Source: Diphasiastrum complanatum | Taxonomy: Eukaryota > Streptophyta > Lycopodiopsida > Lycopodiales > Lycopodiaceae | Assembly (NCBI GenBank): GCA_029204225.1 | Contig: CM055106.1 | Span: forward strand, 36,554,361 to 36,618,360 | Reading direction: 5' to 3' | DNA: 64,000 bases | Notes under the pieces: model-generated | The model's database searches: none | What the model saw: only the letters and a program-made list of their open reading frames with translations | What the model was told of the DNA's origin: nothing | Made by a program: the position numbers and the translations under genes | Shown here: positions 32,251-42,175 of the stretch, piece by piece | Layout: every line of letters begins with the position of its first letter | How positions within the stretch are numbered: the first letter of the stretch is position 1

Positions 32251-33486
32251 CTCGAAAGTCTGTGGTTAGGCATTGAATCCATAGAACTCTTCTGATGTGG
32301 AAGCTGAGCTGTCTGGCATGTATCTTGTTGGCACTCTTTGTGGTCTTTTCGACCTTCTAGGAGATCCTTCTAGGACAGCAATGTCTTTGTCTTTGTTTGC
32401 TCTGCTAGGTCCGGAACCATCTTGGTTTACAGGAACTGTAGTAGTAGGCTGCCCCTTGAATCTTTCGTCTTCTGATTCACTCGAATGGGAAGCGACTCAA
32501 AAATCTTCGTTTTTGTGTTCGTCTTCTGCTCCCTCTGTCGCTGGTGGCAGATCATAGTACTATCTCTCCAGAACTTCATAGCTGACAAGATCATTGTTGG
32601 CCATTGTCCTGCTCTCATTGAATCTGACATCTCTCACTGTCTTCACACTGTTCATGTTTGGCATGTAGACTCTGTAGTATGACAAATTGCTGTCATATCC
32701 TACAAGAAATCCATGTTCAGCTTTCTCATCAAGCTTCTTTCAAAGCTTATTAGAGATATGTGCATAAGCTACACAGCCAAAGATTCTAATGTGAGAACCC
32801 CACCATAATTCGTGTGGTGTCATGTGAGGGACACCAGATTTCTCTGTCCTGTTCTAGATATATGTAGTTGTAGCTACTACTTCAGCCCACAGTACTCTTG
32901 GAGCTTTCGAGTAAGCCATCATGCATCTGGAAGCTTCCATCAGAGTCCTATTTTTCCTCTCTACAACATCGTTGTGCTGCGGTGTGTAGGCTGCACTCCT
33001 TCTATGAATGATGCCACGATCATTGCAAAAGTCAATGAAGCAATTCGAGATGTATTCGCCACCTCGATCTGTCCTGATCTGCTTCACTTTGTTGCCTGTG
33101 CATCTCTCTGTCCATTTCACATACTCTATGAATTTATCAAGCGCTTTTGATTTATTTTGAATAAAATACACTCTGGCATTTACTATAATCATCAATGAAG
33201 GTTATGTAATATTTGAGCCTCCTACTGAGATCACATTGAAAGATCCACAGATGTCAAAATGCACTAACTCCAGAATCTTAGTCGTTCTGTAGGAGGCTTT
33301 GACAAATGTAGTGCGAGACATCTTACCCTTCAGACATGCATCACAGGTGGTCGAATTGTTCGCATTTGAGATGCTGACCCCTATTATTACTCCATGATGG
33401 TTTGCTTGGTAAAGTTCCATTGAGTTCATGTGGCATAGTCTCTTGTGCCACAAAGTGTTTAGCGAATCATCATGAGTTTGATGCAC
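32251..33486 (-). pseudogene. Copia B: pre-integrase and integrase
   Basis: Minus-strand pieces in order: L-W-H-K-R-L-C-H-M-N (usually R-L-G-H), the C-D-A-C-L-K-G-K zinc half, first D in V-H-F-D-I-C-G, second D in I-R-T-D-R-G-G-E-Y (about 33065), and E in V-V-E-R-K-N-R-T (about 32960). Past the core, I-R-I-F-G-C-V-A-Y-A-H and an acidic linker lead to RT. The D-D-35-E residues survive, but frameshifts near 33200 and 32850 and stops near 32740 and 32515 break the polyprotein. Confidence 0.88.
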
Positions 33487-34156
33487 CTGATCTGCAAGCA
33501 GACGTACCTTTAGATGATAGATTACCTTTTCTTCTGCCTTGAGTGATTAGGGTACTGGTAGTGGCATCAATAACGTTGCATGCTTCATCAAAAAATGTCA
33601 CACGCATCCCTGCATCAGCTATCCTTGCCACAGAAAGCAAGTCGTGCTGTAGTGTAGACACAAATAGAACGTCTTCGAGTCGTCTGTCTTGGCCATTCAT
33701 GTTGAGCCACAGTGAACCAATACCGTTCACTTGACGTTTGGATCCATCTCCATGAACAGTGAATCTTGAGGGATCATCACTTCGAAAATCAGACATAATT
33801 TGTCTTGATGTCACAAAGTGTGAGATGGCTCCTGAATCTAGGGTCACCTCTTGCATGTCAGATGTTGACGCTGCACACACATCTGCACAAATATAGGCAG
33901 TCGAACAATTTATGTTCGATCTCTCTTCGCCCATTTTTGAGCTCTCTGACTCCTCGACATAGGACAAACTGTTGTTGTTCTCCTGTCTGTTCTGTGCTGA
34001 TTTATTCCTTGTGTTCAGGTAGCAATCCACGGTTACATGACCTTTCTTGTGGCAGTGGATACATTCAATTTTCGGATTGAGCCAGCATGTATCAACTGTG
34101 TGCCCATCTCGTCTGCATCTCATACAAGTCTTCTTGTCTCTACTCTGTTGTTTCAA
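33470..34156 (-). pseudogene. Copia B: Gag C-terminus (two knuckles) and protease
   Basis: A 228-codon open frame. Two CX2CX4HX4C knuckles lie at about 34085-34126 (C-M-R-C-R-R-D-G-H) and 34022-34063 (C-I-H-C-H-K-K-G-H). The protease motif T-L-D-S-G-A-I-S-H-F has its catalytic Asp at 33836-33838, and D-V-L-F-V and L-L-S-V-A-R-I follow. It joins the pre-integrase segment with a frame change. Double knuckles are known in some copia lineages. Confidence 0.9.
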
Positions 34157-34860
34157 CTTTTCTTTGTTCTTTCACTTGCCTTTGTCGGTCCCTTCTGCTT
34201 GTTGATCGCGATCCTGCCTTTGATTTGACTCCCTCTTAGGCTTGAATTGTTTCTTGGCCTTTTTTTTGTTGCCATAGAGGGCCTGGTCAGAACAATCTTT
34301 GTGATCAAGATGCTCTCTTGCCTCGACTTCCTCTCGAATTTCAACAATTGCCTTTTCGAGGGCCATGGTAGGATCTTTCGCGAGTAGGGTTCTGGTTGTC
34401 TGGAAAGATCTGGGTAGGGCTCTCAACAGGTAAGTGAGCTGCTTCTCAGCTAGCACTGCATTTTTTGCACCAAAATTGTGTAGTGACAGGAATAGATCTT
34501 TCATCTTTCTTACAAAATATGTGAGGTCTTTCCCATCCCACTGTAGATTTGTCAATTGATCTTCCAGCATCATTATTTGACTTCGTGATTTTATTTGAAA
34601 TCTCGTGAGCAGTGTATCCCACATCTCCTTTGCCTTGGAGAGTGTTGACAGGTCCAGTGTGAGACTATCTTCGATGAAAGATGATAGCAAGGCTACTGCC
34701 TTGTCATTTTTCTCCCTCCACTCATGTAGCTCTTTGCCTGATGTCGTAGGCATCTTCTCTATGCCATCCACCCAGGAGAAGAGTCCTTCACCCTTTAGTA
34801 TCTACGATGTCTTAACTTTCCAGACTAGAAAGTTAGATTCTGAAGAATCTAGAACTGTAC
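34157..34860 (-). pseudogene. Copia B: gag N-terminal (UBN2) part
   Basis: The 199-codon open frame at 34172-34771 begins inside the gag domain and reads A-K-E-M-W-D-T-L-L-T-R-F, then L-T-Y-F-V-R-K-M-K-D-L, typical of UBN2 gag. Before it, in the same sense, E-S-N-F-L-V-W-K-V-K (usual N-Y-x-x-W-K-x-x-M) is visible after a TAG near 34800, so the true start was upstream and the frame is interrupted. Confidence 0.85.
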
Positions 34861-35098
34861 ATTTAAGGGAAGCTCCCTAAGATCCTACTTACAAGACAAA
34901 ACACAATGGAAAACACACTATGGAGCAACCACCCAACCAAGTAGAAGCAACCAATCAACCCTAGAAGCTTCACCCCCAAGCCAAGGATTAAGAAACATGA
35001 ATGTAGAGTGAAACCCTGGCAATGAATCAATGATCACAATGAGGAGTGGGGCAAGTTTGGCCTCAATATATAGAGCCAAAAGCAACTTGGGCACATAG
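34861..35098. other. Short unassigned stretch between copia B and gypsy G3
   Basis: A TATATAGAG box (35068-35076) suggests LTR origin. No PBS for copia B was found next to its gag, so the B leader appears truncated here. Confidence 0.3.
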
Positions 35099-35838
35099 TG
35101 TTGGGGGTATTCCCAACAAAGTGTAAATAAATAAATTCGACTAATAAAATGTGTTGCGAGGGCATGGCATCCTGCGTGTACAAGCCCATGGCCCAATGAG
35201 CACATAAGTTAAGTGTAAATAAAATAAAATAGACTTGGGCCTTTGTAATCAAAATAAAACTTGAGGCCCAAAGTCAATTTTAAACTTAGAGTTTACCTTT
35301 TAGAGTTGGGTCCAATATTGGACTCACATGAATCTTGTGATTTCCAATGTACTTTTTGTGGACCCTTGAATCAAGTTGGGTCCAAGATGAATGGATAGGA
35401 TCATTGTGAATATTAGCCAATAGGATTGAGGGGCAAGGGCCTTTCCCATTTTATAAAAAGGCACCATTTGTACACTATTTTCATGCTTAATAGAGAGGAG
35501 GAGACTCTACTATTTTTTTTGTTTGTGATTAGTTAAGGTTTCTCCATAAGCAATGACATTGAGCATTTGAGCTAACCTCCATCTCATCTCTCTCTCTCTT
35601 TCTCTCTTCTCTTCTCTCTTCCTCTTCTTGTCTACCCTTTCCCTTCACCCAAAGCATGATGAATGTTAGTGTAGAGGAGTAGAGTTTAAGGAGGGCAATG
35701 TTAGTGGTGAATAGAGTTAAGGGAGAAAGTAGGAAACTAACTAAAAATAGCATCTATGCATAGTTAGGTACCTATCCAGTGATCTAACCCTTGTTGACAG
35801 GCGGGAGGGCTATACTACACAAGATCTTCGACCCTACA
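35099..35838 (+). mobile_element. Gypsy G3: 5' LTR (740 bp)
   Basis: Starts TGTTGGGGGTATTCCCAACA and ends ...CGACCCTACA, directly before a TGGCGCC primer site. TTATAAAAAG at about 35451-35460 is a good promoter box, and a CT-rich run at 35586-35640 lies downstream of it. Confidence 0.8.
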
Positions 35839-35839
35839 G

Positions 35840-35852
35840 TGGCGCCGTTGTC
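35840..35852 (+). other. Gypsy G3 primer-binding site (TGGCGCC type)
   Basis: TGGCGCCGTTGTC begins two bases after the LTR end. It resembles the TGGCGCCGTTGCC site of plant Athila/Tat-group gypsy elements, so G3 and G1 may belong near that group. Confidence 0.75.
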
Positions 35853-35884
35853 AAGGATAGGTTTCCACTAACTAGTTTAGCTGC

Positions 35885-36628
35885 ATTTTAGCGGATTTGT
35901 GTGAATCTGAAGGCGCTAAATGCAGTCACCAAAAAGGATCATTTTTCTTTGCCATTTATGAAAAGTGTCCACGACAGAGTAGTCGGTGCCAAAGCCTACA
36001 GTTTTTTAGATGGCTTTAGCGGCTACAACCAGGTGAAGATAGCCCCCCAGGACCAGCACAAGACAGCATTTGCCACAGAATGGAAAACCTATGCCTATAA
36101 AGTGATGCCATTCGGACTTTGCAATCCCCCAAGCATCTTCCAGTGAGTCATGCAAGCGGCATTCAAAGATTATCTGCAAAAAAAATTGAAAATTTTTTTG
36201 GACGATCTTTGCGTGCATGGACCAGATTCAGAACACTTATCCAACTTGGAGAAGGTGTTACAAAAATGTCGCGACTACCAAATCTCCCTGAATCCAAAAA
36301 AATGTCAATTCTGGGTGACACATGGCCAGATTCTTGGCCATATAGTGTCAAGACACGGGATCGCCACAGATCTATCAAAGATCAGGATCATTATTGATCT
36401 ACCACCACCGGGGACGATCCGTGAAGTCTACATCTTCATGGGTCACACTAACTATTATAGGATCTTCATTCTTGATTTTGTAGAGTTAGCCCGTCCAATT
36501 TACAAACTCACGACGGACTCACATTGGAACAAGTAAGCCCTAAAGGCTTTCCAGAAGCTTAAGGATGCATTGGTTTCAGCACCAATCTTACGCCCACCTA
36601 ATTGGTCCATTGAGTTTCACTTGCATAC
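35885..36628 (+). pseudogene. Gypsy G3: reverse transcriptase
   Basis: The frame reads V-N-L-K-A-L-N, S-F-L-D-G-F-S-G-Y-N-Q, F-A-T-E-W and V-M-P-F-G-L-C-N-P-P. A TGA (usual Arg in F-Q-R-V-M) interrupts it near 36145. It resumes with the catalytic I-F-L-D-D at about 36192-36206, N-P-K-K-C-Q-F-W and G-H-T-N-Y-Y-R. A TAA follows near 36535. Only about 30 bp separate the PBS from RT, so gag and protease are deleted. The RNase H sequence is split at 36628 by the TRIM and resumes at 37013. Confidence 0.9.
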
Positions 36629-36781
36629 TGTGAAAAGTTTTTACACTTGGTGTGTGTGGTCGGGCTAGGGATTGAACCTAGGACCTCCCCCATTCCGGTG
36701 GGGTGCTCTACCACTGAGCTACCCATCCATTTGTGTTCCAAGAGTGTTGTGCAAGGGCTATAGCCTTGACACTTTCTAACA
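36629..36781 (-). mobile_element. TRIM element: 3' LTR (153 bp) with tRNA-like module
   Basis: Runs TGTGAAAAG...TTCTAACA on the plus strand (element sense is minus). It is the same length as the copy at 36855-37007, with two transitions between them. The flanking target duplication CATAC is at 36624-36628. Confidence 0.95.
36658..36728 (-). ncRNA. tRNA-like sequence inside the TRIM 3' LTR
   Basis: On the minus strand 71 nt fit a tRNA cloverleaf: acceptor GGATGGG against CCCGACC (one A-A mismatch and one T-G wobble), D arm GCTC-AGTGGTA-GAGC, an imperfect anticodon arm CCCCA...GGGGG, and T arm CTAGG-TTCAATC-CCTAG. The A box TAGCTCAGTGGT and B box GGTTCAATCC are both near consensus. A 7-nt anticodon loop would be CCGGAAT, but that fold leaves the last stem pair mismatched, so a working decoding tRNA is doubtful. 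A pol III promoter role is inference. Confidence 0.8.
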
Positions 36782-36789
36782 CTCCCCCT
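36782..36789 (-). other. TRIM polypurine tract
   Basis: AGGGGGAG on the minus strand, next to the 3' LTR. Confidence 0.85.
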
Positions 36790-36842
36790 CAAGGCATAGC
36801 CCTTTTTAGCTATTGCCCGCCTAGGCCACGCCCACAACCATG

Positions 36843-36854
36843 GCTCTGATACCA
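36843..36854 (-). other. TRIM primer-binding site
   Basis: TGGTATCAGAGC on the minus strand directly after the 5' LTR, the same initiator Met-tRNA type as the copia elements in the window. A copia-type enzyme is therefore the likely helper. Confidence 0.92.
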
Positions 36855-37007
36855 TGTGAAAAGTTTTTACACTTGGTGTGTGTGGTCGGGCTAGGGATTG
36901 AACCTAGGACCTCCCCCATTCCAGTGGGGTGCTCTACCACTGAGCTACCCGTCCATTTGTGTTCCAAGAGTGTTGTGCAAGGGCTATAGCCTTGACACTT
37001 TCTAACA
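36855..37007 (-). mobile_element. TRIM element: 5' LTR (153 bp)
   Basis: Second LTR copy, followed by the CATAC duplication at 37008-37012. It carries the same tRNA-like module at 36884-36954. Here the acceptor 5' strand is GGACGGG, pairing better with CCCGACC than in the other LTR. Confidence 0.95.
36884..36954 (-). ncRNA. tRNA-like sequence inside the TRIM 5' LTR
   Basis: Same fold as 36658-36728, with two base changes: one improves an acceptor pair and one lies in the anticodon loop (CTGGAAT). In element sense the module lies near the middle of the LTR, so a pol III transcript starting here could include the PBS and internal region if it read through. Confidence 0.8.
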
Positions 37008-37012
37008 CATAC

Positions 37013-37505
37013 GGATGCATCGAAATATGCAGTTGGAGCTGTCTTAACCTAGCCAGGTGAACACAAAAAGGATTTTCCAATCCGATTTGCAAGCCGACAG
37101 CTCAGTGATACCGAAATGAATTATTCAACCACACAGCGGAAAGCATTGGCAATGATCTATGCGGTTAAGAAATTTCGACACTATTTGATGGCCACACATT
37201 TTGCTTTTCATACGGACCATCAACCCTTGCTATATCTCGTTAACAAAACTTGCAACACTGGAAGAATCACCAGATGGCTACTTCTGTTGTTGGAGTTTGA
37301 TTTTCGGATAGTAGTTCTCAAGGGAAAACAACATTACATGGCAGATCATGTGTCACGAATCAAGGGGAAGGAGATTGCAACCCAACCCGACGATGAGCTA
37401 GCCGACGCTGCCTTATTTTACGTGGACACAGTACCAGAATGGGTTGCCGACATTGTTGAATATCTAATGCGGGGCCAACCAGACAAGTCCCTACCAAAGG
37501 CGAGG
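37013..37505 (+). pseudogene. Gypsy G3: RNase H, resuming after the TRIM
   Basis: After the TRIM the frame continues D-A-S-K-Y-A-V-G-A-V, T-T-Q-R-K-A-L-A-M-I-Y-A-V-K-K-F-R, H-T-D-H-Q-P-L-L-Y and M-A-D-H-V-S-R-I, then E-W-V-A-D-I-V-E-Y-L. It ends abruptly after S-L-P-K-A, where copy G1 goes on into integrase. The TAA near 37520 lies in unrelated DNA. Confidence 0.9.
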
Positions 37506-38132
37506 TCTAAACTAAAACCATAATAAAGAGCTCTTCCTCTCTTTTCTTCTATGAGTCTGTTGTTCCTTTTTTGAAAAGTGGGAACTAATAGCTTGTGGAA
37601 TAACGAAAGAAATTTAAGTTTTGATGACATAAAAAAAAAAATTGCCACAGTAACAATAGCGGAAGATTGGTTACAATAATTCACAAATATTCATTATATG
37701 GATATGCAAATATTAGGGCCCCAATTAAGAACCATGTGAATTATAGGTCCTAGGCTTGTCAAATGCAAATAAAAGTGTGTGCTCACTAATAACATTATCA
37801 AATAGCATGCTAATATTATAATAATGGCTTAGTGATGCGTGTAATGGCAATCATATGTACATGTATGTTCATAACGGGCTTTGGCATTATGCAAGTGATT
37901 TTTTGCTACTTTAGAGAGTTTAGGATTCAAGGAGAGAGCAATTGGTGCCTAGTATATTGGATATCCATGCTGTGCTTTGATTTTTCTCTTTTCTATTCAT
38001 AATCTCGTTTTTTAGTTTGTGGAAAATATTCTAACCTACACAAAATTTCACTCCCCTAGTTGTATATTTATATGAAATATTAGGAGAGCACCTCCTACAG
38101 ATGATCACACAATAGCAAAAAAATAGATTGAT

Positions 38133-38218
38133 ACAATCACCACAATACAACATCAAGTACTTCGAGACAAGAACTACAATCACTACAATACAACATCAAG
38201 TACTTCGAGACAAGAACG
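38133..38218. repeat. 43-bp tandem duplication
   Basis: Two units beginning ACAATCAC[C/T]ACAATACAAC at 38133 and 38176, differing at about two positions. Confidence 0.9.
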
Positions 38219-38972
38219 ACAAGATTGCTCACAACCCACTCTACATTCACACTCATTGAATTATTAAGTACAAAGAGAACCACTTAAGTACTTATCATAG
38301 GGCTTGTAAAAGAATCGGCCTAGTAACTCTAGAACTAGATAAATCAGTAGGTTGTGTACTTGAATTATATGTCAAGCAATTGAATTTACTTTATGACTTC
38401 GAAATTGTTATCTCAATTATTTTGACTACATAGATATTTTTTTTAATAGTTTTTTTAAATGGTTTTCTTACGTGGAATGCAACAAATAAGTATTGGCAAT
38501 TCCTACAACATAGTTTGCTTATAAAAAATACATAAAAAACACACAAGCATGTTTCAAAACATTGATAACTTTTCATTTGCTGGAAATGCAATTTTTAACA
38601 AGCCACAAAACTACAACATTCAAAATCAATAACATTGAAATAACACATGCAATATTCAACAAAGGCACACGATTCCACATGCACATAATAGCTACGTACA
38701 AGCATCCAAAAACAAACATCAAACACTACTACAAATTCTCAACAACGTGCTCCAATACCCACAAATATACCTACAACTATAATATGTACTTAAATATTAA
38801 TATTATAAAGCTCATTTCACCTACACAAATACTTCAGAATTTCATGGCCAACAATGGACTATAATATTTTTCAAAGTGGCAACAACTCTATACAACTCCA
38901 AAATTGACCACATATCGACAAATTGAAATATGTGTTAAATCTCCAAGTGTATTTGACATTTACTTACATCCC

Positions 38973-39105
38973 TCTCCAAATTCTTTTTCTTACATTACAC
39001 CCTATAGACAACTAATTTGTTGCATTTTACTATCTCCAAATTCTTTTTCTTACATTACACCCTTGCATCTAATATATAGACAACTAATTTGTTGCATTTT
39101 ACTAC
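38973..39105. repeat. 60-73 bp tandem duplication
   Basis: TCTCCAAATTCTTTTTCTTA...ACAACTAATTTGTTGC occurs twice. The second unit carries a 13-bp insertion. Confidence 0.88.
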
Positions 39106-39950
39106 CTCGAGTAATAACTTCTATTTCTATGAAATCAACATGATATTAAGCTTCTCATATTACAAAGTCGTTCACAAAGTTATTGTTCAATGGTATCACT
39201 TTCAACAATCACTTGTAAAGTAATAATCAACCCGACATAGATTAATTTTTTTTTCTAGTTCTATGTACATTATAAAACATTACTAATGCATAAAATCATG
39301 ATGTGGTTTTCCAATTATTTGCATCTTTTCAAACAAAATCAACTATCATTTTGGAGATACATTGTAAAATTCACAAAGTAAAAATGCAACAATATGATAT
39401 GGCAAAGTGGTACAATGCAACGTCATTCTTGTTTTATCTATATTTATTTAAAACGAGCTCCGTTATGTAAAAATCTAATATCCTGGTTTTTATTGGCCCA
39501 CATGGCAACACAATGTGAGAAAAAATATAAAGGCAATTTTGCTAGAAGCCTCTTCAAGCTCAATTTTTGTCTAACGAATGTACTTTTGTACCTATTAAGG
39601 CTTGTTGATACCTTGATTTTATTTGTAATTGGCTTACAAAAGACCCACCATCAAAATGAAACCCTAATCTCAGTTCAACATCTTTTAGAAATTGCAATCA
39701 AACTAATTATTCATGATTTATTAAACCTAGTACATGGTACTTGCAAAAGTCAATGTAGTCATTCTAGGCAAAAGCTTCGAATAAAATGACGAGAACTTTC
39801 ATCGCACGAGATCTTTGAATAGGCTAGGCATAAAATATTGAAAAATACAATAAAATGGAAAGTTTGGAAATGAAACTAATAAATAATTGTAAAACTTATT
39901 TCAATGCAAAAAACGACATTTAGACAGGTATATAAACTTTGTATACACAT

Positions 39951-39952
<2 letters not shown>

Positions 39953-40015
<63 letters not shown>
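39953..40015. repeat. (GA)n microsatellite
   Basis: Uninterrupted GA run of 63 bp. Confidence 0.97.
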
Positions 40016-40018
<3 letters not shown>

Positions 40019-40222
40019 AACACTAATAAACAAAACAAGTTATATGCATTTTGTAAGGCCACGTCTACTTTAGAATTTGATCAGCTCCAATGAATGAGAA
40101 TTTTGGAGAGACGTGTGTTTCAATATATCCCATAACACATTTTGTTTTAACAAAAGATCAATATATATCTTGGCTCTTTGAGCTTGTAAAATGCATGAAT
40201 ACATGCAACCTTCAGAATGAAA

Positions 40223-40303
<81 letters not shown>

Positions 40304-40310
40304 GTGTGTG
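40223..40310. repeat. (TG)n(AG)n(TG)n compound microsatellite
   Basis: TG repeats with one TA interruption, then about 12 AG units and a short return to TG. Confidence 0.97.
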
Positions 40311-40517
40311 TTTTAACGTTTTCTTTCGCATTGAGAAATGGACTATTCGCACGGGACTTCTGATGCTTGAGACTAATTATTCAATGATTTGTTTGCACTC
40401 TAGCATTTAATGAATTGTTGAAACTCATGAGGTAAAAAGCAATGCTCTGCTCACCCATTCTTAGTTTAACACATTAAAGGGACCCCTAGGCTTAAGCAGG
40501 TCCATAAACTATAAAAT

Positions 40518-40649
40518 TGTTAGAAATCCATAAACCATAATATGGATGGACAGACTAGGATTCGAACCCAAGACCTCCCTCATATCGGATAGGATGCTCT
40601 ACCACTTAGCTATCCGCCCTATTTGATAGTTCTCGCTAGATGTCCAACA
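40518..40649 (-). mobile_element. Solo LTR of a TRIM-like element with tRNA-like module (132 bp)
   Basis: Runs TGTTAGAAATCC...ATGTCCAACA and is flanked by perfect AAAAT duplications (40513-40517 and 40650-40654). No internal region is present. On the minus strand its middle is tRNA-like, as in the TRIM at 36629-37007. The two share GGTAGAGCA, GGGAGGTC and the T-arm region but differ elsewhere, so they are related elements, not recent copies. A solo LTR is the expected product of LTR-LTR recombination. Confidence 0.88.
40548..40619 (-). ncRNA. tRNA-like sequence inside the solo LTR
   Basis: Minus-strand 72 nt. The acceptor GGGCGGA pairs with TCTGTCC over all seven positions (two G-T). The D arm has one mismatch, the T arm is TTGGGTTCGAATCCTAG-like, the A box is TAGCTAAGTGGT and the B box GGTTCGAATCC is perfect. 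The anticodon stem is weak, which argues against a working decoding tRNA. Confidence 0.78.
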
Positions 40650-41699
40650 AAAATCTCAAGGACAATAAACTGGTATGTACTGGCAAACAGCTTGCGTGCA
40701 ACAAACATGGTTTGGATTTAAAGGATGAGAATGCTACAATACCACAATCTCCCAAGCAACAAGTAATGGAACAAAAAGTCCAAAACAAGTCTAGTCTCAG
40801 CGTTGAAGCTTTCATTGTCTACTAATTAATTGTAAGATTGATGCAAGCTTTGACAGGAAATGACCCTGATAATTGCAAAGTAACTTGAAAAGAAGGCTTT
40901 TCATTTGCATGATGGATTTGTGCACCTTTTTTTGATAGAGAAAAAATGTCTGACCTTCCTAAAAGATGTTGATTTTTTGGAGATGCATTCCAATGAATAA
41001 CATGGGCACATCATAGATTGCAGATAGCTCAAAAACCAGATAAAACTAAAATAACATTCCAGATGTGTGATTTACAGTAGTGTCGACATATTGCTCTTCA
41101 AGATATTAATTAGTAAGTGATCATATTATAATATTCGTAAGTGTTCATCTCAAAAACTAAAGTTTGACAATGTCAATTACCATCAGCTATTTGTCTCAAA
41201 CTCACATGTGTGCATATCTAACACATTGTATGAGTCAAGCCATATATGCGCAACTGGCACGCTCAATGAACTAGACCATGCATCTAACTTTCGCTGAGGC
41301 AGCAAAAGGAACACCATAATTCATCGAATTTCAACCACCTTAGACAACGAAAAAACATTTGCAAACCTCGATCGTAACTGTGAACTCGGTAGAGAGCTTT
41401 GTGCAACAAAAGGGAACAATCTTTTGGCTCATGAATAACCTTTTCAAAAGTATTCCACAGTAAGGCAAACTCAGTTTCATCAAGGATTCGTTTCAAATGA
41501 AGCAACTTCCATGTGAAACAGTCCATGCTTCACTTAACCTGCATATACATCTAAGTATGGAGCAAACAAAAAGCAGATCAGCAACTGGGATAATTATATG
41601 TTTCAAGTAGTCTTGTATATATGTAATTGATCAGCACCAAAAAATTCTCGGATACAAAACAAAATGTTCGATTCCAAGTGAACTAGGGTACCAAGCCAC

Positions 41700-42175
41700 C
41701 CGTGCCCATCGTATGTAAGACATACCCCTATATCAGGCCAGTGGATCAGGGAAAATTCACTAGGGTAGAGACCTGCAAGATAAACCTCTAGATTGTGCCA
41801 GTGACCTGTAAAGATCTCTAAGATATATCACTATATCATGCCAGTGGACCTGTAAGAACTGTAAAATATATCCCTGAATTGTGCCACTGGATCTGTAAGA
41901 CATACGATATACCCCTATATGATGTTAGTGGATCTGTACGGACCTGTCAAATGTACCCCCATATCATGCAAGTAGACTGTAAAGATCGGTAAGATAAACA
42001 TCTATATCATGTGAGTGGACCAGGTAATTTTCACCAGGGTAGACATAGCTGTTAGGAACAACCACCATTCATCAAAGAAACGAATGTTTCTATTAAGCTG
42101 GGACCTGTCAAGGCCTGTCAGATATACCCCTATATCGTGTCAGTGGACCAGGTAAATTCCACCAGGGTAGACATT
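41700..42175. repeat. Degenerate minisatellite, roughly 50-65 bp period
   Basis: Seven or eight diverged units built on ATACCCCTATATCATGCCAG, GTGGACC and CTGTAAGA. Units near 41743, 42010 and 42140 add a CAC(C/T)AGGGTAGACAT tail. Not coding. Confidence 0.75.

Larger units (their letters stand above)
36629..37007 (-). mobile_element. Complete 379-bp TRIM retrotransposon with tRNA-like LTRs
   Basis: Two 153-bp LTRs enclose 73 bp. In element sense the order is LTR, PBS TGGTATCAGAGC, a short non-coding spacer, PPT AGGGGGAG, LTR. It sits between perfect CATAC duplications (36624-36628 and 37008-37012) within the gypsy codon run H-T-D-A-S-K, so the empty site can be inferred. It has no protein-coding capacity and must depend on an autonomous element for RT and integrase. 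Only two LTR differences imply a recent insertion. The class (terminal-repeat retrotransposon in miniature) is established; an LTR built around a tRNA-like sequence is the unusual point. Confidence 0.95.
37506..40512. other. AT-rich intergenic region, no gene seen
   Basis: No conserved frame. It contains a 43-bp tandem duplication (38133-38218), a duplicated TCCAAATTCTTTTTCTTACA block (38973-39032 and 39033-39105), a 63-bp GA run (39953-40015) and a TG/AG compound microsatellite (40223-40310). Open frames here are short and compositionally biased. Confidence 0.6.

Noticed and set aside
36658-36728. Genuine nuclear tRNA gene
   Set aside because: It sits in both LTRs of one element and again in a solo LTR, the acceptor has a mismatch and the anticodon arm is imperfect; the antisense position relative to the window's plus strand is simply the element's orientation. 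tRNA-like is as far as the sequence goes.
38724-38740. CACTA terminal inverted repeat (CACTACTACAAA)
   Set aside because: No matching inverted end, no 3-bp duplication and no CACTA coding sequence nearby; a single 12-base match is weak.
40548-40619. tRNA-derived SINE
   Set aside because: The unit has TG...CA ends and a 5-bp AAAAT duplication directly at those ends, with no A-rich tail or SINE body; this fits a solo LTR better.
41284-41538. Separate small protein gene (80 codons)
   Set aside because: No recognisable domain or start context; its acceptor-like border fits a possible 3' UTR exon equally well.
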